A stretch of DNA of 64,000 bases, from assembly GCF_902150065.1 (NCBI RefSeq), contig NC_043987.1, forward strand, positions 26,891,987 to 26,955,986, written 5' to 3'. This stretch comes from Myripristis murdjan. Taxonomy: Eukaryota > Chordata > Actinopteri > Holocentriformes > Holocentridae. A program made the translations under genes and the position numbers. Position 1 is the stretch's first letter; each line of letters begins with the position of its first letter. Below are positions 12,001 to 23,947 of this stretch, piece after piece. The notes under the pieces were generated by a model that worked only from the letters and a program-made list of their open reading frames with translations, was not told the origin of the DNA and did not search any database.

Positions 12001-13440
12001 TCTAAACAGGCAATCTCAAGCCATTAAAAGAGAAATTGCGAGTTTCCTTTGCGGCTCCGGTGTTCATGTAAACACAATGGTGAATTTCTGTCATCTTCCA
12101 GAAACAGGTTTTATCTGGACTTTGTCCTGTTAGAGAATAAATCAAACACATCAAAGGCAGCCTCATTATTACTGAAATTACATTTGGGTTAATAAATAAA
12201 TAAATAATTAATTAATAAACTAGTTACTATCTCCACATCACATTTTGACACTTCACTATTCTCAAACTCAGGTCGTCATGTTGCTTGGTAGAAATATATT
12301 TTTGGGTACATGAGAGAATATTTTCACAGCATTTCTTAAAAGGCCAGTTTGGGGATTTAAGAGCACTTTTTTTTTTTTTTTTTTTACCAACTTTAAGACA
12401 GTTCAATGAGAAATAGCAACTCATAGCTAAGTAGTAGATAGTAAAATGGTCTAATGATCCCTTGAGTGTGTGCTTAACTTTTTTCCCATCACAGATTTTT
12501 CATTTTAAAGTCCATCACCAAAACACTTGAGTGGGGAAAAAAACTGGACTTTACTTGTCAAATCAAATGAATATGAGGCGTTGAATGCGTGATTAGGTTC
12601 TCAATTTCCAAAATCACTGAGTCACATGTCAGTCATTCATTTTTCTGTTAGTTTTAATAAAGCATCAGGCTGCTGTGACTTTACTATCAACTCTCCAACT
12701 CTCCCAGCTGAAGCCACAGCTACTCTTTTGTGTGTACTTCACCTCACAGGATCCACTAAGCCATGAGTGGAGCACCACCATATCAATACTATATAATTAT
12801 TCTAAACATTTTAGCCCAAAATCTTAATTTTAATCATAACCTATAGCAACAGACACAGAATAAGAAATCAAAACTGATCTCTGAGGGGAAATTGGGTCAG
12901 CTGCTGTTGCTCACATTCTCTAGAGAAGAATATATTGCCAGCATAAGTGAAATTATTTAAAATAGAAAAGAAATAAGAAATATAAAAATATGTGCATTAG
13001 AAAGTTGTCACAAAAAAGTATGTGCATGATGTGTAAATATGTGCATTAATCCTACTTGTGCAGTAGTCGTAATAATAATAATAATAATAAATTTAATTTA
13101 TAACGCACTTTACATCAAATAAATGATCTCAAAGTGCAACAGTTACAATAGAAGAATAAAAAGTAAAAGAATAAAAGGTAAAAGCAAATGTCACAATATC
13201 ACAATAAGAACAACCAAAATAAGTAGAGCAGTGGAGAAGTTGTAAAGTATGTGCTTTATGTGCTTTATGTATAGATATATGCATTAATCCTACAAAAATA
13301 TTGCAAAAATGAATACAGAAATAGAAACGGAGCATATGTAAAAAGGTCTGATGGACTAAACTGACAGAGGAAAATCTCTCAGTGACTTAACAGCAGCTTG
13401 TCCCGGTTGTTGTTTCAGTTGTTGTTGTTTATTATGTCAG
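12001..13440. other. Intergenic region with retroelement-like fragments
   Basis: AT-rich sequence. About 12870–13060 holds the phrases 'CTGATCTCTGAGGGGAAATTGGGTCAG' (in part) and ATGTGCATTA, which recur near 21800–21910 and look like the 3' part of a fish non-LTR element. At about 13070–13145 an (AAT)n run is followed by AACGCACTTTACATCAAATAAA, another text common in fish. I find no gene. Confidence 0.4.
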
Positions 13441-13593
13441 CGTGTGCTCGTGCAGACCACAGCTGTTTGCGGCGGCGCGCCCCCTGCCGGCGGCTGCGGG
13501 CGGCGCGGCTCCGGCTCCTCTGACAGCTGCTGTCGCTGTGCAGCGTGGGAGAGCAGCGGAGGCGTAGCTGTGTCCGACCAACCGCAAGACATG
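13440..13593 (+). promoter_or_regulatory. GC-rich promoter and 5' UTR of elob
   Basis: A short CpG island (GGCGGCGCGCCCCCTGCC, CGGGCGGCGCGGCTCCGG) lies just before the elob ATG at 13591, and no TATA box is visible. This fits a housekeeping promoter. The transcription start cannot be placed from sequence alone. Confidence 0.5.
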
Positions 13594-16500
13594 GTGAGTG
13601 GAGGAAAAAAAAAAGAAATAAAACAAAGCTCGTTAAGTCTTGACAATGGTGTTCGTCGACTAAAGCCTCCGTTAGTCAACCGCTGAAGCTTCTTTTTTTC
13701 ATGGTTTTGACAGAAATGCGTGTTGTCCGCAGCTGAACCCAGACACACAGACAGCGACCATCGACAAGCTGATGTCTTTGTTTAGCTAGCACGAGCTCTA
13801 ACGTATCATTTATTTTTTATATATATATATATTTCATTCCTGTTTTAAATCTGAAAACACGACAAGTACACACGAGCTGTACACATTTCCACATGGCTCG
13901 CTAAGCGACACTCGTGCCTCAGGTGGAGTTAAAGATTAAAAAGCACTCAGGTTTGGCAGGTTAGAGCGGCTAACCCGGCTAACGTTAGCCGCAGCGCTAA
14001 CATCGCACTGGAGGAATATTCCAGAGCAAAATCCTCGGACAACACTTTGTTTTGGTTGAGCCGCTGACCAGCTCTGAAACAGGTCGCTCTGGCCGGCTGC
14101 TATCGAGCTAGCTGACTGTCCACAAAGTTGGCCGGCTAACGTTGTAAACAACTCTGCTAGCTAGCTAGTCCAGACGGGTTTCAGCACAAAACGCCCCGCA
14201 GCTTCCCTGGTTAGCTAACCTAGCTACCTGTGGCTAAGTGTGACCAGCAATAAACGAGCCACAGTTTTGTTGTAGCTCGCTGTTTGTCGTGCCAGTACCC
14301 TCAGAGCACTGTACAGGCTGGTGTGATTCACTATGACAAGACAGAATTGAAGTAGCTGTACTCTGTTTGTTTTTCAGTACAGGAGAAATAGTCCAGTCAG
14401 TTTATGAAAAAAACCTAGGACAAATTGCAAGAGAAGCAAATTCAACTGATTTTGTATCCTCAGTTTGTCCTGAGTGAGGGGAAAAAAAGTCCCAAGAAAT
14501 CTCACTGGTGGAAAGTTTTGAAAATCACCTCTATATGACCATATAATACCAAAAAACACTGTTTTTAACACACAGGGGAAAGGGGTTCAAAATGTTACTT
14601 TCAGATATCACTATAAAAATTCACAAGATGATTACACACACAAAGACAAGAAAAAAAAAAGTCAATTACAAGTTCTTTGAATTATTCTGTTTACACATGC
14701 ATATCACACATTATCTGATTTGATATGGGTTAGGGTTAGTATATGTAATTGACTTTTTTTCTTGTCTTTGTGTGTGTAATAATCTTGTGAATTTTTATAG
14801 TGATATCTGAAAGTAAAATTTTGAACCCCTTTCCCGTGTGTTAAAAACAGCGTTTTTTGGTAATATGTGGTTTTAAATAGGTGATTTTCAAAACTTTCCA
14901 CCAATGGGATTCCTTGGGACTTTTTTTCCCTCACTCAGGACAAACTGAGGATACAAAATCAGTTGAGTTTGCTTCTCTTGCAATTTGTCCTAGGTTGAAC
15001 CCAATTTTGGCCTAAAATTACTGGACTAAAACCCATTGTGATCAGCCAGCTAACTTTAACACTTTTTTTTTTTTTTTAAACACCACTGCTGTTTCTTGAC
15101 TGTTCACCTCCCCAGCCTGACTTTTGCCAGCAGCAGTCATCATCACCACACACTTAGATTACAACTCTGGCAGCATTATTATGTTCATAAAGCAGGACAA
15201 AGATTTGATATATGTTTGTACAAGAAACTGAGGACTTCACACCTGCCGGCTTGTTACTCAGCATGATGTGCATCAGTCTCACGTCACTGACAAGATTTAA
15301 CAATGAATCGCCTTTGCAGGAAATGTTCAGGCATTCCCCTGCACGCTGTGTCTCATTTTACAGTAATAAAGACAAATTGAAGCCAGAACTTTATATTCCC
15401 ACTGGCATGTGAACCCAAAAGTGTCCACATGCCTTGTTAGCTCGTGCTTCTGATATTGAGTATGAGAATGAAAAGTAAAACCCACCCAGTACAAGTGTTA
15501 TGTCTATTTTGGTCAGTTTATTCGGTGTTTATGTAATGTATATGAACCACTGTCCCACCAAACTAGAAACCAAACAGCTACAAGTCTGTTCTGTGATGTC
15601 AGGAGGCATTTTCAGGTGTTTGCGCTTTATTAAAAAGCTCTGAAAAAATTAACACGCAAATAAGTTTGTGTTCTTATTAGTGATGCCCTAGGAAGTTTAG
15701 TTACATCTAAACTAGCTCTTCACTTAGTCATACACTCAGACTGGGACAAAAATGCAAAATCAGAATATGTAAATTGTTTTAGGGAGAAACTTCCCTGTAG
15801 AAGTCAGTAGTTGGGTGCTGTATTTAATTCTATGTAGACCTTTAATTTTAAAGGTCTACCAAGAAGGTTCCTGATAAATTTTTTCATGGTCAGTTTCATT
15901 TCAACTTTATGTTTCCTCATTTCTTCAGGATGTGTTTCTAATGATCCGACGTCATAAGACGACCATCTTCACAGACGCCAAAGAGTCGACCACAGTCTAC
16001 GAGCTGAAGCGCATTGTGGAAGGGATCCTAAAGAGGGCACCTGAGGACCAGAGGCTTTACAAGGTATGATGACCCTGATGTGGAGGTCGTCTGGGCCAGA
16101 TGGATGTAAGGACTAAAAGCATATACAGAATGTTCACGTTTATGTTGAAACGGTTGAAATAGTTTCAGAGATCTACCTCGATCTGTCAACAACTTACCAA
16201 CGGTTTGCTGACAAATTGCAGTTCAGCTGTGGAGCAGGCAGACAAACTGCCTCTGGACCTCATGCACATCCAGCTTCCTGGTTGCATATCATTGTTTTTC
16301 ATACCCATCCCTTGATGAAAAAAAAATTTCCATTCCATTCATGTACCCTTGAACACTCTCTAAGCCAAACACTGTAGCTTTTCATTTTAATGACCAGTAC
16401 AGGATTTATTGCCCTGAATTTAAAGTCTTGTTTTGGCATATCTGCCATCTAGACTCATCTGTAAAACGTTGCTGTTGTTTTTTTTTTCCTGTGGCCCAGT

Positions 16501-16947
16501 GGAACTCAATTACTTTTTTAATCAGTGCATCAGATTGGATTATTAAATTCTGTTACTCAAAGTTTTCTGTGTGATCTTGGTGAGTCCTCACATCCCATTC
16601 TCACACAAAACTCAGCCTGCTTGCAAACTCGACCACCTAAACCTCCTCAAACACCATGAAATCCCTTCACAGACTCGATGATGTTCATGCAGTGAATAAA
16701 CAGCTGGTTCTAATTTGCCCTAGTGAAGTACCCTCTCTTCTTCGCTCTGACATTATTGGTCCATGCTGCTGTCCACACCCTGGTTGTGATCCTCAGGTGT
16801 TTCTTTGTATTGACATATTTGTTTGCTGTCCATCTTGAGAAGCCCTGATGGAAGCCTATGGCTGAAACAAGTTGGCTGTTTTTAACAGTTTTTAACAGAA
16901 TGATGCAGCAAGTTCAGTAACTATTTTTGTAAGAGGAGGTGCCTTGG

Positions 16948-16982
<35 letters not shown>

Positions 16983-18311
16983 ACAAGTACATGAAACTAT
17001 CCTTTCTCCAAAGAGCACCTCCTGCTGCTGTGTTTCCTGACAAAACCCACAGAGGCTCTTACTGACAGGTTGTTACCCTCTGCTCTCGCTCTCTCTTCAC
17101 CAGGATGACCTGCTGCTGAATGATAGTAAAACACTTGGAGACTGCGGGTTCACAAATCAGACGGCTCGACCTCAGGCCCCAGCCACCGTGGGATTAGCTT
17201 TCCGTCTGAGTGGTAAGATTAGGTCATGTTTTAATCACATTACTGCATTCAGTTTTAATAATAGCTGTGTTGTCCTTTTTAGTGCAGTGTATGTATCATG
17301 TGTAGTATTTTAAACAAAAGAAACCCAGCAGATATTCAGGGTTGGCTGTTCAGGAATGTAAATGTGTAAAAGTGAAAATTTTCCACTAACTCAACTCACA
17401 TTTTAGCATTTTGATGGTTAGTACTGAGCATTATGTGCCTTGGATGGTGTTAGTTCGAGATGTTTCTGTTTCGTATCAGTCGTATTCACAGTAGATGCAG
17501 ATCTTTATCTTGTCTAGATGTCTGGGAGCTCCACTGTCACATGTGGCTTTGACCAAAACACTTCAGCAGGCACTTTTTTTACTTCATCAGTTGTTTTGGA
17601 GAGATGCAGGAGTCTATGAGGGAAAGTTAACAAAATTAAAGCTAAAGCTGTCTTTTTTTCTCAGTTCACTACTTTTTTTCTGTAGTGATTTGTGGTAAAT
17701 GTTTCTTTGATGCATCCTGAGAGTAAAAGTTGGAGTACAAGTTAAAATAACTACAATATATGAAAACAAACCAATACAAAAGCCCAAAATAGTGTTCATA
17801 TATTCTCTTCTCTCTGTATAGCAATTTATAAAGCACAATTATAGAGTCAAAAACAAAACAAAACAAAACACAGCTATCAACACTCAAAGCATTGAAAGTA
17901 GGTGAAGAATTTTAAAGTCAGGACAAGAAACATACAATAAATTCTAACAAGGAGGTCAGAAATGATTTAATGAAAGATCATTAAATCAAAAAGTGACTTT
18001 TGAAGAGCGACTGAGCCGGCCTGGGCTCTTTGGGCAGGTCGCTCCAAACTCCGGGAGCTCTGATTTTGCTCCTGTGATCCGATTTGCTTTCTGTTCCCTG
18101 TTCACACTGCTTCCCCTTTGTGTGTGTGTGTGTGTGTGTGTTGGTATCTGTGTGTGTCCCGTCACTGTCGTCACTCTGCGTCTTTGTCGCTCTCTCAGAT
18201 GATTCATTCGAGCAGCTGAGGATCGAGCCGTTCTCCAGCCCCCCAGAGCTCCCTGACGTCATGAAGCCCCAGGACTCGGGCAGCACAGCCAACGAACAGG
18301 CTGTCCAGTGA
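13591..18311 (+). CDS. elob: Elongin B
   Basis: Elongin B is a ubiquitin-like partner of elongin C in the nuclear Elongin (SIII) complex and in CUL2/CUL5 ubiquitin ligases with VHL- or SOCS-box proteins. Exons: 13591–13593 (the ATG alone before a GTGAGT donor), 15929–16063, 17104–17212 and 18199–18311 (TGA). They give 119 residues, about the known 118. The sequence matches the family end to end: [70 protein letters not shown], then the conserved tail [19 protein letters not shown]. The ubiquitin-like fold fills residues 1 to about 84. A coding exon that holds only the initiator codon is unusual, but the splice sites are strong. The first intron contains the inverted repeat at 14390–15030. Confidence 0.96.
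14390..15030. repeat. Large inverted repeat (fold-back element) in elob intron 1
   Basis: The left arm, about 14390–14670, and the right arm, about 14744–15030, are near-perfect reverse complements around a loop of roughly 75 bp. For example, CCTAGGACAAATTGCAAG on the left pairs with CTTGCAATTTGTCCTAGG on the right, and the outer TAGTCCAG pairs with CTGGACTA. There is no ORF of note. It looks like a non-autonomous DNA transposon of fold-back type. The loop holds one GGGTTAGGGTTAG stretch. The arms differ at scattered sites and by small indels. Confidence 0.85.
18119..18140. repeat. (TG)n microsatellite
   Basis: A short TG run about 60 bp before the last elob exon. Confidence 0.85.
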
Positions 18312-21007
18312 AGGGGGGGGGGTCACGAAAGGATCGCATGGGGCCGGGGGGGTCAGAGGGAGGACACACAGGAGGGGAGGGAGGGGTGGATTGTGGGAAG
18401 TGACGCCTTGGCCGCTGAATTTTGCTGACAGCAGATCCTCAGCTGGGCAGAAACAATTAACAAATGCGGATTCCCCTTGTTGTAAATGGGAGGGGGGTTT
18501 CAAACCCACGTATTTGTCCTGAAATTGGTGAACGCATGCTCGATAAATTGATAAATTCACACGAGACCCTCAGAGTTCCCTGACGGATTTGTTAAGACAC
18601 TGTCAGTCATCCATGGGATTGGTAAAGGCTGAACATCAAGAATCGTACCTCTTATTTAATTCATTCTAGTCTTTATTTAGGGTAAGGTCGCCGTCACCTT
18701 ACTTGTGTTTTATTATTTTGCAGGCTTCAATGTGGGAGTTGTTGAGGTGTGAAATTTGTAGACTTTCATATTTGTGTTTTTCTTTATTAAAATATTATTA
18801 GGATTTAACATTTTTATGGTCTTTGGCCTGGTTGAAAGTGGTGCACCATTAGCTAGGAGTTTGTGGATTTTGTATGTTACTCTTCTGTCAACGAGAACAT
18901 GTGCATGAAATGAATCTGGAACAAAAAACGGATCGATTTCAGTCGTGTGGCAAAAGAATCATGAAAACTGAAATATGCACACAGCAAAAGATCTGAGCTT
19001 TTTTTTTTTTTTTTTGGTACTTTAAGTTTCTTAGCTGCTTAAGTTACTGAGTTGTCGTCGTCTGTCTTTTCAGGATGAACACACTCTCGGCTTTCTCCAG
19101 CACAGATAACACAGGTGTGAAGCCAGTGTTGAGAAAAAAAAAAAAAAAAAAAATATTTAACTGGCATAGCAGCGATCTTAAACCGGCTGTGGAGTGGTTC
19201 TGGTTTATTTTACCTTACTAACAAACATGGGAGGTTAGCCAGTGTCCCGACACAACATGTGACCGGAGCTCGTGAGATCTTGCAGAATTCGATCTCGTTG
19301 GCTCCGGTCACTGGACCTGATATTTTTTAGTGGGCGTAATCAGTTAGCTCTAAATCCAACAGGTAGTTTGTTATGTGATGAGTTGTGGAACTGTGCCTGT
19401 GATTAGGGGGGAGCCACACATTCACCCCCGTCACTCAGAATCACCATCCATTTACTTCCCGCTGCAGCTTGTGTTGTGTTTTCCCCCCCAATTAGCTCAC
19501 TAGACGTTCTTTTGTTTTCCTAAAACCAAAGGAGAATCGAAAATGAACTCTTCTGTATATTAAAATTTTGAAATAAAGCGTAAAGGTGGATTTCCACATC
19601 TAGAAATCTTCTATTACAAAACGAAAAATCCTTCATTTGAATGTGATGTCAGTACGCGGTAAGGGTTTTCTGTCACGGGGGTGAATTCTTGACATTAAGA
19701 CAAAAAAAATAATAATAATAATTGCAAATTGTGGTTGTTTAAAATGGGACTTGATTAAAGCTGCACTTGTAACTGACTTGAGTTAACATTAAAACAACTG
19801 TTTTTCATCCCTGTGAGCTGTGGTCTTTTGTAGACTCTACAGTCAGTGGTTCAGATGATGCCAGTATACATGCACGGTCTTTAAACTTTGTCATTAAACG
19901 TTGCAAATAGAGTTATCTAACTTCAAGGTCGTCAATATGATTCAGTGGTTCCTCAAAGTTTTGAATTGAGGTTGTGTCAAAGTTTTTCCTAAGAAGCCTC
20001 CCTGATTATGGAGAAATATACTTTGCTGTTTAATTTAAAAGCTTTAATAATTACTAAATTTAACCTTTCACTGAATACAAACCTTTGAGTGAGTCGTATA
20101 CACACTGAAAAGCTTCTAAAGTATAAATAATGACACTCTGGTGTTATTTTAGATTCAAAGTTATTGGTACCATTTCATAAAGAGTATGACATTTAGAAAC
20201 CAAGGCGTCAAATCCTGCCTTCAAGAACTCATGTAATACGTGAAAATTAGTGGAATCAAGTTAAATTGGTAAAACTGACACGTAATTAAAGTAGCTTTTG
20301 TTTTAGCTCTTGTTTGGAAACAGCATTGAGTTACTGCTAAAAACAAAAAAAGAGAAGAAGTGCATTAATTTGCCAGGGAAAAGTGACTGTTCAAGTAGTT
20401 TGTATGATGTTATGCATGCTATGTGCTAAGGCAATTTATAAGTGTATGTGCAAGGATGAATAACCAGCAAAAGTTAATCAGCTGTAAATTATAATAATAA
20501 TAACAATAATAATAATATCAACTCATTTACAGAGTGCTAAAAGATAACAGAAAATAAAGAAAGAATTTCACTTGCCACCTTGCGTTGGCACAGCTTCCAT
20601 GTTTGCTGTCCTTAAACATTAACACATTGGCAAATTCCCACTTCACTCATTTTATAATCAAACATTTTAATTAGAGCTTATCATATCATTATCTAGATAT
20701 GACCATGCCAGATGTTAATATCTCCAAAAGTAGCAATATGGACGATATTAAATTTAAGGTGAGGGTTAGCCTAAGACAGTCAGTGGTCTGTTCTGATCAA
20801 AAATACTGTGTGAAGTCGCTGCATTTTCCACATCAATTGTTTTTTTTGTTTTTTTTTGAAGAATGCTCAAATTTTACTTCCACTGTTGTTACACTTAAAA
20901 TATTGTTAGAGCAGAGTTTGCAGAAAAACGTAATTTTAACTCTTTAAATTATTTCTTTCAACATAAGAGCGATTGTTCTGTTCTGATCAATGAAATTCTT
21001 CTATTTG

Positions 21008-21054
<47 letters not shown>

Positions 21055-21418
21055 GTTATTATCCTGTAATTTGACGAATACATACGTTTTACTGTTGCTA
21101 CATTTAAATTTTCAAATAACCGTGAACCCATATATCGTATCACTATCGAGATATTTAGTATAAAGTTCGAGGTATGACATTTTGTCCTTATCGTGCAGCC
21201 GTAGCGTTAACAGCCCAGGCCCACTGAGTTGCGATATTTCCGACAGCACCTGAAGGCAACACCCAGTAGCTCTCCGGTTAGCTAGCTGGTGCTTCACTTT
21301 AGCCACTTCCCGGCAAACTTAGCGGTTGTGCACTGCTCCTCTTTGTGCTGCTAGCTGCTAATAACACAACAACAACAACAACAACAACTGTAAAGGCGTA
21401 TGGGCTGACACGGGCCAC
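18312..21418. other. elob 3' UTR and spacer to the HARBI1-like gene
   Basis: The 3' UTR could end at ATTAAA (18786–18791) or AATAAA (19572–19577). The rest is AT-rich, with (AAT)n near 20490–20520 and a long (ATT)n run at about 21008–21060. Sequence just before 21419 is more GC-rich and probably contains the next promoter. I see no other gene. Confidence 0.5.
21008..21060. repeat. (ATT)n microsatellite
   Basis: About 16 ATT units, interrupted once near the 3' end. Confidence 0.95.
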
Positions 21419-23947
21419 ATGGACCTGAGTGAGCATGTGTTGTCGGCGGGCCGGGCGGTGCTGGACTGGGTGCAGCGGGAGTGGGAGCCGCTGTCCCAGG
21501 CCGAGCTGGAGCAGCGGCTGGACCAGGCGGTGGAGGAGATCCTGGAGGCAGACTTGGTGGCCAAAGTTAAAGCCCAACCTCCTGCCGCGATTTACCTCCA
21601 GCTGGTGCAGAGTCCGGCTGCCGCAGAGCCCCAGGTCGTACCCGCAGAGGCAGCCCTCTGTCCCGCTGAGGAGGAGCCCCAGGGCGGCCAGGAGGCACCG
21701 GACACTGCGGACAGTAACGCAGTCAAGGTAAACAGCACCACAAAATCCTCACAAATCTAATGTTAAAAAAGTAAACATACCATAATTGCACTTGTTACAG
21801 AATCAGAAATACTTTATTGGGGAGATTGGGTCAGTTGCAGAAATCCAAAAATATGTCCACCGGAAAATGTGTTAAATAAGTATGTGCATTATCTCTAAAT
21901 ATGTGCCTTAATTGTTCAAATAAATACAAAAATAAGAAATTGAGCAATGCATATCAACTTGTAATATCTGACTTGTTCTTGGTCACTTGTTTCTTGGAAA
22001 TTCCTGCAAGTGGAATTGGATTGGACATTAGGGATCACACTGCATTTGGGATAAGTGGGGTAACCACATCTCACCATTGGAGTAGTGCCCTCTATCAGGA
22101 CTTTTATTTTGAAACTGAGACTAAACGCCTTGTCAGGGTGATGACTGACATGGTAGATGAATCTGGTTACCAGCTGATGTTGGCTGGGGATGTTGCCCTG
22201 TCGTGCAGCACATCTTCATCTGTGTGTGTGTGTTTTCTGTCTGGTCAGTACATCACAGAGCTGCTCCAGAGCTCCAAATCGCAGCACAGCAGGGCTCGGC
22301 TGGCTGGACGGGCCCGCCTGTCCCTGTCCCACACGGTGCTGCTGTCCCTCACCCTGCTCTCCAAGAGGATCAGCTATCGCTCCGTGTCCACCCGCTTCCG
22401 CCTGGAGAAGGGAAACATCCACAGGATCTTCTTTTCTTTCTGCGAGCGAGTCAACATACTTGAGGAGGAGCAGATCAGGTGGCCAGTGGGTGAGCTGATT
22501 TCCTGTGTTTATGGGACACAGACCGAGGGTACACCCGTGCCAGTTTACGACAAACAGCAAATAAGTGGCTGCAAGTGATATTGGTGCATTTTTATTAGGG
22601 CTTGGACAATATTTTAGTCTCCTGATTCAATACTATCACGATACTTGAGTGCCTATTCAATATGTATCGCAATTCTTAAGCATTGTGATTCGATATTACG
22701 ATTTATTGCGATTTTTGTTTTTTGAATTATCCTCTAATTTGTGGATATAAAGTTCCATAAAGCTGTCATTGTCCTAAAGCTCACAAAAGGTTTATACAGC
22801 TAAGTCAAGTTTAAGAAATGGTCTCTCTACAATGAAATGGCTGCTATGGGGGCTAACGTCACCACACATGAATAAAACTGGGCTCACTTAATCCACAAGA
22901 GTCTCAGCTTTCCAGTCAGACCCAATTGATGCAACTCCAAGACTGTTTAGGCCCCAGTCTGCACAAATACACCATTTTACAACAGGCCAAAAGAACACAT
23001 TTGTACTGCATGGTTTGTGGCCCAAACTACATGGGATTAGCATAAACTGGGCAAGTCTGCAAAGGGGAGACTTGTTGGTACTCAGAGAACCCATTTTCAT
23101 TCAGACATCTTGAGGTCAGAGGTCAAGGGACCCCTTTGAAAATGGCCATGCCAGATTTTCCCTCGCCAAAAAAAAAAAAGAATTGCGATACTTAAATGAA
23201 TTATTGTTTTTCCACCGTCTCTTCTCTCCAGACAGAGAAGCTGCAGAGGCCCTTTTCCCTTTATCCAGTCTACTGGGAAAAGCTGAGGGACCGGAGGTGC
23301 AAGGCGTCCCACAGGTGCTGGGGGTCCTGGGCCACACCCGCATCCCAATCCGCCTGCCTATAGGCAAACACGATGTGGAGAGCACGGTGCCAGAGGTGAA
23401 GAGGATGAAGAAGGAGGCCCATCCTGACTCGTGGCTGAACCTTGAGCTCACGTGCGACCGCAGAGGCCGCTTCCTGCACTGCAGGATCAGTAAGGGCTCA
23501 GACACGGACAGAGCCGGCGATCTGAGGGACAAACTTAAGCAGCATCCCGAGCTGATGCCCCCCGGCTCCTGCCTGGTGGCCAGAGCCGGCTACCCGCTCA
23601 CCGCTCACATTTTAACTCCGTACGTCGGAAGTCTCGGGCCGAGGGAGAACCTGTACAACAAGACGCTGGAGGTGCACTTCAGCATCCTGGACCAGGCCGT
23701 CGCCAGCCTGAAAGCCCGGTTTCAAAGGCTCAGGTATCTGGACATTGGGAATTATGAGCGAGCCAGAGCGGTGGTATTGACTGCCTGCGTGCTGCATAAT
23801 GTGTTTCTGGACATGGGCCACGTGGTTCAAGGAGATGTGGAGAAAGAGGAGGCCTCAGACCAGGATGGAGAGGGGGAGCTGGACGAGGAGGGTGTGAGCA
23901 GGAGGGACGCCGTCTCTCATTTGTTGTATAAAGACTTGGACTCATGA
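21419..23947 (+). CDS. HARBI1-like protein derived from a PIF/Harbinger transposase
   Basis: Three exons, 21419–21727, 22249–22489 and 23232–23947 (TGA), give about 421 residues with consistent phases. Residues 1–103 are an acidic, Glu/Ala/Pro-rich N-terminus. Exon 2 holds a helical segment (LSLSHTVLLSLTLLSKRISY, then STRFRLEKGNIHRIFFSFCE) like the region before the catalytic core in HARBI1. Exon 3 matches the DDE_Tnp_4 core: GVLGHTRIPI near residue 213 for the usual GxIDGTHIPI, GSDTDRAGDL near 271, ARAGYPLTAHILTPY near 300 for the usual DSGYPL..LLTPY, and TACVLHNVFLDMG near 367. The first Asp (GVLG for GxID), the Asp before GYP (now Ala) and the late Glu (ILDQAVASLK for a VIER-type motif) appear replaced, so it is probably not a nuclease. 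It is an intact, spliced host gene facing the Myb/SANT-like gene at 25457. Function is unknown. Confidence 0.85.
21795..21915. repeat. Fragment of a fish retroelement-like repeat
   Basis: CAGAATCAGAAATACTTTAT, followed by TTGGGTCAGTTGCAG and repeated ATGTGCATTA-type phrases, recalls the 3' ends of fish non-LTR retroelements. A related text lies at about 12870–13060. It sits in intron 1 of the HARBI1-like gene. Confidence 0.4.
22595..23185. repeat. Dispersed repeat, copy of the family at 1740–2260
   Basis: Shared phrases with 1740–2260 are TGGTTTGTGGCCCAAACT, GAACCCATTTTCATTCAGA, GAGGTCAGAGGTCAAG (GAGGTCAGAGGTCGAG at 2011), CCCCTTTGAAAATGGCCATG and a nearby 'CACGATACT' phrase. It lies in intron 2 of the HARBI1-like gene. 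No coding capacity is seen. The class is unknown. Confidence 0.65.

Noticed and set aside
14727-14739. GGGTTAGGGTTAG, a possible interstitial telomere repeat
   Set aside because: Only two units lie in the loop of the inverted repeat, and short copies occur by chance in fish DNA (similar text near 6830 and 46886).
22216-22560. Minus-strand ORF across exon 2 of the HARBI1-like gene
   Set aside because: It is a shadow of the GC-rich plus-strand exon, with no independent motif.
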